Assembly: GCA_964490005.1 (NCBI GenBank)
Contig: CAZBBB010000066.1
Location: 1-17,756 of the forward strand
Length of the DNA: 17,756 nucleotides
Reading direction: 5' to 3'
From: CAZBBB01 sp964490005
GTDB lineage: Bacteria; Planctomycetota; B15-G4
Shown here: positions 1 to 7,745 of the stretch, one piece after another
Position numbering within the stretch: the stretch's first letter is position 1
How the letters are laid out: every line of letters begins with the position of its first letter
Notes under the pieces: model-generated
Told to the model about the DNA's origin: nothing
The model's database searches: none
What the model saw: only the letters and a program-made list of their open reading frames with translations
Program-made: the position numbers and the translations under genes

Positions 1-89
1 TCCGAGCGGCAGCCTTTCGGGGGGCGGAGCGAGGAGACCCCCGCAGCACCCCGCCCGCCACCGACGACGCGCCGTCGCTCCCGTGCCCC

Positions 90-2723
90 TCAGAAGGTGT
101 AGAGGAAGCCGTCGCTCTCGACGCGCAGGCCGCTGCTGGCCGGGTTGGCCGTGCCGGAGTGCGTGATCTTCACCACGTGCCAGCCGACCTTGGGGAACAC
201 GCGGTGGTGCAGCAGTTGCTGCACGGAGGCGTTGGCCGAGTACAGGTCGATCGACACCGGCGGCTCGTCGTCGATCTGCAGCGTGGCGATGCCGTTGCCG
301 GGGCCGCGGTTGCCGTACCAGCTCAGCGTGCGCCCGTTGAAGGGGAACTCGATGCTCGCGCCCGCCACCGAGGCGTGGTCGTAGGAGCCGGCGAAGTTGG
401 CGGGGTTGCCCGCCTTGGCCCACAGACCCGTGCGCGTGACCGACGGGTGGCCGTCGTCGACGCGCAGCAGGCCGGGCAGGGGTGTCCAACTGGCGCCCGC
501 GTCGCGGCTGACGTGGATCCAGTCGTAGCCGGTCACGACGACGGTCGGGTCGGCCGGGAAGTTCGGCGCGACGCGCACCGCGCGCGGGCTCGAGAGCGGC
601 AGGCCGGGACCGACCGGCTGCCAGGTGGCGCCGAAGTCGGTCGAGCGCCGCACGCCCTCGTTGCGCGTGGTGATGAAGACCGTGCCGTCGACGGCGAACT
701 GCGGCGAGAAGGCCAGCGACATGGCGGTGATCTGCGCCGTGCCGTCGAGGCCGCCGTTGCTCGTCGCCCAGGTGGCGCCGAAGTCGGTCGAGCGGATCAC
801 GCCCTTCGTCTGCGTCACGCCGAAGAGCGTGCCGTCGACGAGGTAATTCGGCGAGAGATAGACCTCGTGCACGTGCGGATCGATGCTCAGGGCGCTCGTC
901 TGCGTCCAGCTCTGGCCGGCGTCGTTCGACACGTAGATGCCGAAGTTGCGCGTCGACATGTACAGCCGCTGGTCGGTGGCGAAGGCCGGCGAGGCCACGA
1001 TGCGCGAGGTCGTCGTGCTCGTCGGCAGTCCGGTGCCGGCGTCGAGCCAGGTCAGGCCGCCGTTGAAGCTGCGATACGTGCCCTGCGCGTTCGTGCCGAC
1101 CACGAGGAACGAGTCGGTCGCGAAGTTCGGCGAGAGCGCGATGGCGCGCACGATCTTGGCGGCTGCGGGCAGCGTGACCGCCGACCAGTTCTTGCCCGCG
1201 TTCACGCTGCGGTACAGGCCGAAGAAGCCGTAGTAGATCGTGCGGTCGTTGACGAAGTCGGGCGAGAGCACGAGCGCGTCCGACCACAGCGAGTTGAGGT
1301 TGTCGGCGCGCGGCTCGAGCACGTGCTGGGAGTCGCTCGGCACCGTGGGCTGGCCCAAGTTGCCGGGCGTCGCCATCGACGAGGGCGCGCTGCCGCTCAG
1401 GCCCGAGCCGCCCCGCGCGGGCGTGCTGGTGCCGCCGCTCGCCGGCGAGATCGGGCTCATCACGGGCAGGTCCTTCCAGCGCAGCACGCCGCCGCCGTAG
1501 TTGCCGATGAAGGCCAGCTTGTCGGTGGCCCAGCCCGGCGAGAAGGCGACGTGGCGGTTGTAGCGCTGGTTGTAGAGGTCCTGCTGGCGCCACGTCGTGG
1601 CCGCGTTCTGCGTCTTGAACAGGCCCTCGTAGGCGCCGAGGAACACCGTCTGGTCGTTGAGGTAGTCGGGCGAGAGCGCCAGGTCGGTCCAGTGGATCGT
1701 CGTGAGGTCGGAGTTCTCCTCCAGGCCGCTGACCTGCAGCGTCCAGGGGCCGAAGGGCGAGGCCGCGCGGTAGCAGCCCGAGGTCTTGGTCGACGCGAAG
1801 GTCGTGCCGTCGGGCGCGATCACGAGTTCGTAGACGTACAGGTCGGTCAGGCCGGTCGACGAGGGCGTCCACGAGGCGCCGCCCGTGGTGCTCACCTGCA
1901 CGCCGCCGCCGTGACGCCCGAAGCCGATGGCCAGCATCTGGTCGGCGACGTACTGGGGCGAGATCGCGAGCGTGTCGACCTGGTCGCTCCAGGTCGCCTG
2001 CGCGGACCAGGTGAAGCCGCCGTTGACCGAGCGGTGCACGGTCTTGCCCGCGGCGAAGGCCACGGGCGTCTCGTGCGGCACCTTCGGACCGAAGGCCACC
2101 GAGGTGAGCGTCACGTCGACGAGGCCGGCGGTCACGGGCGTCCAGCTCTGGCCGAGGTCGGTCGAGCGGTACAGGCCGGCCTGCGTGGCGGCCAGCACGA
2201 TCCCGGTCGTGGCCGCGTCGGGCGAGATCGCGATGTCGTTGACGACCTGCGAGACCAGCCCGATCGACGACTGCTGGAAGGTCAGGCCGCCGTCGGTCGA
2301 GCGCCACACGCCCTTGCTCTTGGTCGCGATGAGCACCACGCCGTCGTTGGCGTAGTCGGGCGAGAACTGCATCGCCTCGATCGAGGAGTCGAGCACCGGC
2401 GAGCCGTACAGCTGCCAGCTCCGGCCGCCGTTGGTCGAGCGCGCCAGGAAGCTGATGTCGGAGAGCAGCACGGCGGCGAGCAGCGTGCGGTCGCTCGCGT
2501 AGTTCGGCGAGAGGGCCAGCTCGGAGACGACGTCGTGCGGCGAGTGCGCGCCGGCGCGGGGCGCGAGGAGCGCCGCCAGGGCGAGAGCCAGGCCGAGGCA
2601 CGGCGACGGACGCGCGCGGCGCGCGGCGGGGCGCCGCGCGATCCGGGAGAGGCGGGCGAAGACCATGCGGGCGAGGCGTCCGGGAAGTCCGGCGACGACG
2701 AGCCGGCCCCGTGCCCGCGGCAC
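90..2723 (-). CDS. Exported 14-repeat Asp-box (BNR/sialidase-like) beta-propeller protein
   Basis: 877 residues from a GTG start, preceded 11 nt upstream by an AAGAGGAG ribosome-binding site (2735-2742). A second possible start is the ATG at 2666, which has no good site. After an Arg-rich stretch there is a hydrophobic export segment (about residues 43-56, Leu/Ala-rich, then APRAGA). I count 14 repeats of roughly 50-60 residues. Most open with a variant of ALSPNYASD and close with an Asp-box-like STDGGxTW motif; a few are degenerate. A Ser/Pro/Gly-rich linker (about DNA 1280-1470) separates repeats 8 and 9. The last ~120 residues resemble a carbohydrate-binding-type beta-sandwich (GASIEF, WYGNRGPGNG, LQIDDE, GLRVESDGF). 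Asp-box repeats form beta-propellers in sialidases and sortilin-like proteins; 14 would suit two seven-bladed propellers (inference). I see no sialidase catalytic signature, so a surface binding or structural role is as likely as an enzyme. It is transcribed divergently from rimO. Confidence 0.85.
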   Translation of the reverse strand: MPRARGRLVVAGLPGRLARMVFARLSRIARRPAARRARPSPCLGLALALAALLAPRAGAHSPHDVVSELALSPNYASDRTLLAAVLLSDISFLARSTNGGRSWQLYGSPVLDSSIEAMQFSPDYANDGVVLIATKSKGVWRSTDGGLTFQQSSIGLVSQVVNDIAISPDAATTGIVLAATQAGLYRSTDLGQSWTPVTAGLVDVTLTSVAFGPKVPHETPVAFAAGKTVHRSVNGGFTWSAQATWSDQVDTLAISPQYVADQMLAIGFGRHGGGVQVSTTGGASWTPSSTGLTDLYVYELVIAPDGTTFASTKTSGCYRAASPFGPWTLQVSGLEENSDLTTIHWTDLALSPDYLNDQTVFLGAYEGLFKTQNAATTWRQQDLYNQRYNRHVAFSPGWATDKLAFIGNYGGGVLRWKDLPVMSPISPASGGTSTPARGGSGLSGSAPSSMATPGNLGQPTVPSDSQHVLEPRADNLNSLWSDALVLSPDFVNDRTIYYGFFGLYRSVNAGKNWSAVTLPAAAKIVRAIALSPNFATDSFLVVGTNAQGTYRSFNGGLTWLDAGTGLPTSTTTSRIVASPAFATDQRLYMSTRNFGIYVSNDAGQSWTQTSALSIDPHVHEVYLSPNYLVDGTLFGVTQTKGVIRSTDFGATWATSNGGLDGTAQITAMSLAFSPQFAVDGTVFITTRNEGVRRSTDFGATWQPVGPGLPLSSPRAVRVAPNFPADPTVVVTGYDWIHVSRDAGASWTPLPGLLRVDDGHPSVTRTGLWAKAGNPANFAGSYDHASVAGASIEFPFNGRTLSWYGNRGPGNGIATLQIDDEPPVSIDLYSANASVQQLLHHRVFPKVGWHVVKITHSGTANPASSGLRVESDGFLYTF

Positions 2724-2755
2724 GCGCCACCGAACTCCTCTTCGCCGAATGCTCT

Positions 2756-2782
2756 TTTACATCGGGTTTTCCGGGCCGACAA
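2756..2782 (-). promoter_or_regulatory. Possible promoter for the Asp-box protein gene
   Basis: Reading the minus strand, TTGTCG (2777-2782) and TGTAAA (2756-2761) resemble -35 and -10 boxes. The 15-bp spacing is short. The site lies in the only AT-richer patch of the 113-bp divergent gap between this gene and rimO and sits upstream of the AAGAGGAG ribosome-binding site. This is similarity to consensus only. Confidence 0.25.
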
Positions 2783-2818
2783 GGCGAGGGCCGTTCGCGG
2801 GGCCACCGGGCCGGCCGG

Positions 2819-2824
2819 TAGACT
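2819..2824 (+). promoter_or_regulatory. Possible -10 box of rimO, implying a very short leader
   Basis: TAGACT lies 12 nt before the rimO ATG at 2837, inside otherwise GC-only sequence, and there is no Shine-Dalgarno motif between it and the ATG. If used, the transcript would start within about 6 nt of the ATG, so rimO would be nearly leaderless. No convincing -35 box is visible. Confidence 0.25.
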
Positions 2825-2836
2825 TCGCGGCCCGTC

Positions 2837-4228
2837 ATGCCCGCCGCGACAAGAACCCGCCGCCGCACCGTCTGCCTCGTCTCGCTGGGCTGCTCCAAGG
2901 CCCTCGTCGACAGCGAGGTCATGGTGGGGCATCTGGCGCGCGCGGGGCTCACGCTGGTCGGCGACCCGGCCGACAGCGAGGTCGTGATCGTGAACACCTG
3001 CGGCTTCATCGACGAGGCCCGGCAGGAGAGCCTCGACACGATCGAGGAGTACGCCGGCGCCAAGCGGCGCGGCGAGCTGAAGGGCCTCGTCGTGACCGGC
3101 TGCCTGGTGCAACTGCATGCCGAGCGGCTCGCCCGCGAGCTGCCCGACGTCGACGCCTTCCTGCCGCTCTCCGACTACAGCGGCGTGCCCTCGGTCGTCG
3201 ACGCGCTGCTCGGCGGGCATCCGGGCGAGGTCTGCGCCGGCGGCACGGCCCTGCCCGGCGGCGAGCGCAAGGCGGCCGACACCGACCTCGGCCGCGCGCT
3301 GCTCACCTCGCCGCACACCGCCTATCTGCGCCTCGGCGAGGGCTGCAACCACGTCTGCGCCTTCTGCGCGATCCCGAAGATCCGCGGCAAGCTCAAGAGC
3401 AAACCGCGCGAGGTGCTGCTCGAGGAGGCCGCCGCGCTCGGCCAGCTCGGCGTGCGCGAACTGACCCTGATCGCCGAGGACAGCACCGACTACGGCAAGG
3501 ACCTGGCGCTCGGCTACGGCCTGGCCGACCTGCTCGAGGGTTTCGGCGCGATCGAGACCGTCAAGTGGATCCGCGTCATGTATGCGCATCCCGCGACGAT
3601 CGACGAGCGCCTGATCGCGACCATGGCCCGCGTGCCGAACGTCGCGCCCTACCTCGACATGCCCGTGCAGCACGGCGACGAGCAGATCCTCCGCGCGATG
3701 CGCCGCGGCACTTCGCCCGAACGCATCCGCAAGGTGGTCGGCTGGCTGCGCGACGCGATCCCCGACCTGACGCTGCGCACGACGATCCTCGTCGGCTTCC
3801 CCGGCGAGACCGACGCGGCCCATCACAACCTGATGGCGCTGCTGCGCGAGGCGCGCTTCGACCGCGTCGGCTGCTTCACGTACTCGCCCGAGCCCGGCAC
3901 CGAAGGCCACGAACTGCCCGGCCGCGTGCCGCGCGAGATCGCCGAAGAGCGCCGCGCCGCCGTGATGGAGCTGCAGCGCGAGCTGCTCGAGTCCTCCAAC
4001 CGCGCGCGCATCGGCACGACCGACCTCGTGCTCGTCGACGCCGTCGAGCAGGCCTCCTCGGGCTCGGGCCGCCTCGCCATCGGCCGCACCGTGCGCGACG
4101 CCCCCGAAGTCGACGGTCGCGTGCTCGTCGAACTCCCCGCCAAGGGCCGCGCCCCCAAGCCCGGCGATTTCATCTCCGTGCGCCTCACGAACACCCGCGG
4201 CTACGACCTCGTCGGCACGCTCGCGTAG
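2837..4228 (+). CDS. rimO: Ribosomal protein uS12 methylthiotransferase RimO
   Basis: 463 residues, close to the family's usual ~440. RimO is a cytoplasmic radical-SAM enzyme with two iron-sulfur clusters that adds a methylthio group to a conserved aspartate of ribosomal protein S12. The N-terminal UPF0004 domain has its three cluster cysteines: C19 in LGCSKALVDSE, C55 in NTCGF and C89 in TGCLV. The radical-SAM motif is CNHVCAFC (C170, C174, C177), followed by AIPKIRG. Downstream are the family motifs EDSTDYGKDL and YLDMPVQHG, and a C-terminal TRAM RNA-binding domain from about residue 390. The LGCxKxxVDSE signature separates it from MiaB. The usual Asn after CxK is Ala here. The last 495 bp (3734-4228) recur at 7761-8159 as a partial copy. 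I chose the ATG at 2837 because it gives the standard N terminus. Confidence 0.96.
   Translation: MPAATRTRRRTVCLVSLGCSKALVDSEVMVGHLARAGLTLVGDPADSEVVIVNTCGFIDEARQESLDTIEEYAGAKRRGELKGLVVTGCLVQLHAERLARELPDVDAFLPLSDYSGVPSVVDALLGGHPGEVCAGGTALPGGERKAADTDLGRALLTSPHTAYLRLGEGCNHVCAFCAIPKIRGKLKSKPREVLLEEAAALGQLGVRELTLIAEDSTDYGKDLALGYGLADLLEGFGAIETVKWIRVMYAHPATIDERLIATMARVPNVAPYLDMPVQHGDEQILRAMRRGTSPERIRKVVGWLRDAIPDLTLRTTILVGFPGETDAAHHNLMALLREARFDRVGCFTYSPEPGTEGHELPGRVPREIAEERRAAVMELQRELLESSNRARIGTTDLVLVDAVEQASSGSGRLAIGRTVRDAPEVDGRVLVELPAKGRAPKPGDFISVRLTNTRGYDLVGTLA
3734..4228 (+). repeat. Direct repeat, left copy (3' end of rimO)
   Basis: This segment of the intact rimO gene (codons 300 to stop) is repeated at 7761-8159. 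The right copy lacks exactly 96 bp, corresponding to one 9-bp GCTGCGCGA copy plus the sequence up to the next (repeats at 3745-3753 and 3841-3849). By hand count over 3841-4228 there are 36 mismatches in 388 bp and no other indels. Similarity ends abruptly upstream of 3734 and fades after the stop codon. Confidence 0.95.
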
Positions 4229-4260
4229 GGGGCACGGTTCACGGCATCAGTGCGTCCCCT
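4227..4260 (+). terminator. Possible terminator hairpin after rimO
   Basis: AGGGG (4227-4231) plus GCAC (4232-4235) can pair with GTGC (4250-4253) and CCCCT (4256-4260). The loop is 14 nt and there is a 2-nt bulge on the right arm. The stem begins inside the rimO stop codon. No U-tract follows, so it is not a canonical intrinsic terminator. The rest of the gap to 4370 holds a small hairpin ACACCC/GGGTGT (4306-4322) of unknown role. Confidence 0.3.
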
Positions 4261-4370
4261 CGTACCTGGTCTTCACGAATGGTTTGCAAGTTGCCGGCTA
4301 GGCAGACACCCGGCATGGGTGTACCCTCGTGCCCGTCAGTGGCTTGGCCGGGGAGGCCGGGAGGCACGCG

Positions 4371-6029
4371 ATGCAACGACTCTCGATCGCGCTCGCGGGT
4401 CTGATTCTGGCGCAGCTCGCTCGCGGGCAAGGCGTACCCGTGCTGCAGTTGCAGGGCCAGCCGTACTCCGACGGCGCGATGACGCTGCACTTCTTCGGCA
4501 CGGTCGGCCAGCCGACGCTGCTGCTCTACGGACTCGATCCGCTCGATCCGCCCGTGCAGACGCCGAAGGGTGCGTTCCACATCGGCACCGTGTTCAACGG
4601 TTTCTCGCTCGGCGCGATTCCGTCGCTCGGACGCATCGACATGCCCTTCAGCATGCCGCCGCTCGACCCGGTGCTCGCCGGCATCCCGATCGTGATGCAG
4701 GGATTGGTGCCCGGCGCGCTCAGCAACCCCGCGACGCTGCCGCTCGACCAGCCGTACCTGCTCCCGCGGAACGCGATCACGATCGATCACCCCGTGCCCA
4801 GCCAGCAGGCGCTCTTCGGCGACACCGTGGAGGCGGGCGACTTCAACGGCGACGGCGTGATGGATCTCGCCGTGGGTGCATGGTTCGAGGATGTCGCAGG
4901 CGTGGACAAGGCCGGACGCGTCTACGTCATGTGGGGGCCGGATTTCGACACCTGGATGGCTCTCGAGCCTGTCGTTCCAAAGCTCATGCTGCACTTTGGC
5001 GGAGGTCTGGCGGTGGCCGACTTCGATGGCGACGGCGTCGACGACCTAGCCGTCGGCGAGGCGTCGGGTGGCGATCCCCCGACACCCGGTGCGCACGGCC
5101 ACATCTACGTGTTCCGAGGTGCCCCGGTCTTCTCGCAGGCGCCGTGGGTCACGATCACGAGCTTCGGAAACGGCTTGCAGGCCTCGCTCTTCGGCCGCTT
5201 GACGCGAGCAGGCGACATCAACGGTGACGATCATCCCGACTTGGTGGTTGGAGTGTCGAATACCCAGGTTCATGGTTTCGCGAAGGCGGGCGGGCTGGAA
5301 GTCTTCTACGGTCCGGACTTTGTCGTCGCGCAGCTCGTCGTGAATCCCGAGCCAAAGACGAACGACTTCTTCGGTTCGCGACTCTCGCTCGGCGACGTGA
5401 CGGGCGACGGAGTGCTCGACATCATCGAGGCGAGCGGGCGCGCGAGCACTGGCGGATTGAGCCAGGTCGGGAGACTGCACGTCTACGATGGACCGACGCT
5501 CTCGCTGCTGCACACGATCGAGAACCCGCAGCCCGCGGCGGGCGACCGCTTCGGGGAGGGCCTGCACGCAGCCGACCTGGACGGCGACGGGCTGGACGAG
5601 ATCATCGCGGCAGACGTGAAGAAGACCTTCTACATCGTGTGGGACGCGCTGGCAGGCGCGCCGATCGCAGCGTGGCCCAAGCCGCCGTCCCCCAACCCGC
5701 TCCCCGGCGCGACATCGTTCGGGTACTTCTTCGCGTCGATGGACGCAAACCAGGACGGTCTGCCGGATGTCGTGATCGCAGATCCGTTCGAGGGCGATGT
5801 GGCTGGTTGCTTCGTTGGCGGCGGCACGGTGTACGTCGCGTTGGCGCCGTACTATGCGACTTTCCTCCGACTTGCCAACCCATTCGGTGCCTGCGGCGAC
5901 GACTTCAGTTGGAATCTGATCGTGGCCGACCTGGACGGCGATGGCGTGAAGGAGTTGATTTCCGGCGACGAGACGGCGGACACGGGAGGGATCTCCAATG
6001 CCGGCCGTGTGGTCATCGTGCGCCTCTGA
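4371..6029 (+). CDS. Exported FG-GAP repeat protein (seven-bladed integrin-alpha-like propeller)
   Basis: 552 residues from the ATG at 4371, with a GGGAGG-type ribosome-binding site just upstream. A GTG at 4329 would only add 14 residues ahead of the signal peptide. The signal peptide is roughly residues 1-19 (SIALAGLILAQLARG). Residues ~20-145 form a separate domain ending in DPVLAGIPIVMQGLVPGALS, a pattern I associate with secreted planctomycete proteins. From ~148 to the end are seven FG-GAP units, most with the calcium-binding loop DxDGDGxxD: GDFNGDGVMD, ADFDGDGVDD, GDINGDDHPD, GDVTGDGVLD, ADLDGDGLDE, MDANQDGLPD and ADLDGDGVKE. Seven such units are what an integrin-alpha-type beta-propeller needs. 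The expected role is extracellular adhesion or ligand binding; no catalytic motif is visible. Base composition is less GC-rich than rimO. It is followed 59 bp later by another exported-protein gene, possibly co-transcribed. Confidence 0.92.
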   Translation: MQRLSIALAGLILAQLARGQGVPVLQLQGQPYSDGAMTLHFFGTVGQPTLLLYGLDPLDPPVQTPKGAFHIGTVFNGFSLGAIPSLGRIDMPFSMPPLDPVLAGIPIVMQGLVPGALSNPATLPLDQPYLLPRNAITIDHPVPSQQALFGDTVEAGDFNGDGVMDLAVGAWFEDVAGVDKAGRVYVMWGPDFDTWMALEPVVPKLMLHFGGGLAVADFDGDGVDDLAVGEASGGDPPTPGAHGHIYVFRGAPVFSQAPWVTITSFGNGLQASLFGRLTRAGDINGDDHPDLVVGVSNTQVHGFAKAGGLEVFYGPDFVVAQLVVNPEPKTNDFFGSRLSLGDVTGDGVLDIIEASGRASTGGLSQVGRLHVYDGPTLSLLHTIENPQPAAGDRFGEGLHAADLDGDGLDEIIAADVKKTFYIVWDALAGAPIAAWPKPPSPNPLPGATSFGYFFASMDANQDGLPDVVIADPFEGDVAGCFVGGGTVYVALAPYYATFLRLANPFGACGDDFSWNLIVADLDGDGVKELISGDETADTGGISNAGRVVIVRL

Positions 6030-6088
6030 ACACTCGCGTGAACCGAGTTTGGTCAGGCCGGCATGGCCGGCGAAAGGGAGGAACAGGG

Positions 6089-7696
6089 ATGAGCACTGCA
6101 TGGGTTCGAGCCATGGCCATGGTCTTCGTCGCGGTGTTGGCGCCGATCGTGTCGGCGACGGACATCTGGGTCTCCGGGCAGGGAGACGACGGACCATCGG
6201 GCAACGGATCGTTCGCCAACCCGTACCGCACGATCAGCAAGGCAATGCAAGTCGCCAGCGCCGACGACACCATCAAGGTCTTGTCCGGCGACTACGATGA
6301 TGCAGCGGGCGAGGTCTTCCCGATTCCCGTGAAGGACGGCGTGGACATCCTCGGCCAGGAGGTCGACGAGGAGGACTGGCCGCGAATCGGCGGAGACGCG
6401 GGCGCCGTCACATCACTCATCGAGATCCGCGCGGACTCGACGACGGAGACGAAGTCGGACATCCTCCTCAGCCGGCTCTGGTTCGTCGGAGAAGACACCG
6501 CCAGCATCAACGCACCCGCGGCCCTGCACGTGACGGTGGCTGATGACGAGGACATCTATCGATCGAGCGTCGTGAACTGCCACTTCGAACGCTCGGCCAT
6601 GAACGGGTCGGGCGACGGCAACGCGAACATCCTCGTGTCCGTCGGAGAGACGGGGCATACGAGCACGTTTCGGATCGAGGGCTGCACGGTGATGGTGAAC
6701 CCGCGCGCGGGCATCGAGCTTCGCCCGCTGGCGACGAGCGATGGAGCCAGCACGATGACATTCACCGTCATCGAGTGCGCGCTCGGCATTGAAGGTCAGG
6801 ATACGGCGGGAGCAGGGATGCTTCTCGGTGGGGGCGACGACGCGAGTGTCTTCTGGAATCTCATCCTGAACCAGAATGAGATCGACTCGAGCAATGTTGC
6901 TGCACCCGGAACGGACGGCATCGTGACCGGGATCGACATCTTCATGAATGCGACCAACGGCAAGCTCTTTCGGATCAATGCCGCGGGAACGCAGGTCAAG
7001 GCAAATGTCATTCACGGCTGTCGAGGCGATGGGATTCGGGTGCGAATGGAAAGCGACCTGGAGCCAGGAAGTGTGAATAACAGCGTCTTCGCTTTCGAGA
7101 ACAACTTCGTGTACGAGAACTTCGGCTCAGGCATTCACCTGAACTGGAATGGCTTGGGCGCGGAGGGCTACATCCTATGGGCGGCCAGAAGCAATGTGAT
7201 TGCGGCGAACCAGTACGGCTACAACTATGAGGGGTTCACCGACGAGACCGAGGGGCAGGTCGGCGTGATGGCGAACGAGACCATCGTGGACAATGCGAGC
7301 TTCGCTCTGCGGCTGCAAGGGACATTTAATGGCAACAGTCCGGCTCCGGCGCTCACCAACTGCATCGTCTGGGGCAACAACGGAGGCAACGTCCAGCATG
7401 GAGGCAGTGCCGGCTTCTCGCCGTGCGGCCAAGGAGCCATGACCTACTCCGACTACATGGGGCTGTCGCAGCTCTCCGGCTGCTCGACGACGAACATCGA
7501 GGCAAACCCCTACTTCGCATACGCGTCATTGCGCAACTACCACCTGACGTCATCGTCCACGCAACTCATCGACAGGGGGAACAACGCAGGCGTCTCCGAC
7601 TACGACATCGACCTGACCGACCGCACGGTTGACGGTGGCATCGGGTCGCCGATCGTCGACATGGGCGCTGACGAGTTCGTTTCTCCTGAGGAGTGA
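6089..7696 (+). CDS. Exported right-handed parallel beta-helix protein with DUF1565 and choice-of-anchor-Q-like end
   Basis: 535 residues from the ATG at 6089, with ribosome-binding site GGGAGG (6076-6081) at 7 nt. The signal peptide is about residues 1-23 (AMAMVFVAVLAPIVSA). The mature start DIWVSGQGDDG...GSFANPYRTISKAM is the DUF1565 pattern that opens many surface beta-helix proteins. The middle is rich in Asn and short hydrophobic strands (NNSVFAFENNFVYENF, SNVIAANQYGYNYEG), as in pectate-lyase-like helices. The C terminus (YHLTSSSTQLIDRGNNAG ... IVDMGADEFV) matches the pattern known as choice-of-anchor Q. Such proteins are outside the cell and may bind or cleave polysaccharides, but no catalytic residues can be assigned from sequence alone. 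Its base composition is clearly lower in GC (line 7081-7140 is 31/60 by hand count) than the 3' half of the window, which suggests separate ancestry. Confidence 0.9.
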   Translation: MSTAWVRAMAMVFVAVLAPIVSATDIWVSGQGDDGPSGNGSFANPYRTISKAMQVASADDTIKVLSGDYDDAAGEVFPIPVKDGVDILGQEVDEEDWPRIGGDAGAVTSLIEIRADSTTETKSDILLSRLWFVGEDTASINAPAALHVTVADDEDIYRSSVVNCHFERSAMNGSGDGNANILVSVGETGHTSTFRIEGCTVMVNPRAGIELRPLATSDGASTMTFTVIECALGIEGQDTAGAGMLLGGGDDASVFWNLILNQNEIDSSNVAAPGTDGIVTGIDIFMNATNGKLFRINAAGTQVKANVIHGCRGDGIRVRMESDLEPGSVNNSVFAFENNFVYENFGSGIHLNWNGLGAEGYILWAARSNVIAANQYGYNYEGFTDETEGQVGVMANETIVDNASFALRLQGTFNGNSPAPALTNCIVWGNNGGNVQHGGSAGFSPCGQGAMTYSDYMGLSQLSGCSTTNIEANPYFAYASLRNYHLTSSSTQLIDRGNNAGVSDYDIDLTDRTVDGGIGSPIVDMGADEFVSPEE

Positions 7697-7703
7697 TCGG
7701 ACT

Positions 7704-7718
7704 CTCCACGAGGTGGAG
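7704..7718 (+). terminator. Weak hairpin after the beta-helix gene
   Basis: CTCCAC (7704-7709) and GTGGAG (7713-7718) form a 6-bp stem with a 3-nt loop, 7 nt after the stop codon. No U-tract follows, so terminator function is doubtful. Confidence 0.25.
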
Positions 7719-7745
7719 CGCGGCCCGGTGAGCAGGTGTGGCGCA

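Noticed and set aside
18..43. Hairpin CGGGGG/CCCCCG downstream of the Asp-box gene as a terminator
   Set aside because: A 6-bp stem with a 14-nt loop and no U-tract on the minus strand is easily expected by chance in such GC-rich sequence.
90..2723. Calling the Asp-box protein a sialidase
   Set aside because: Asp boxes are present, but the sialidase FRIP-type motif and the Arg triad and Tyr/Glu pair cannot be identified. The repeats alone do not show enzyme activity.
159..2987. A 942-codon open frame on the plus strand opposite the Asp-box gene
   Set aside because: It is rich in Arg, Ala, Val and His with no domain pattern. It is the antisense shadow of a high-GC repeat gene and runs into rimO. 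The minus-strand frame has a signal peptide, repeats and a ribosome-binding site.
4329..4370. An upstream GTG start for the FG-GAP protein
   Set aside because: It would place 14 extra residues before a normal signal peptide. The ATG at 4371 has a closer GGGAGG-type ribosome-binding site.
7629..7745. An upstream start for the rimO fragment inside the beta-helix gene
   Set aside because: It overlaps the conserved C-terminal end of the beta-helix protein in another frame, and the added residues are unrelated to RimO.
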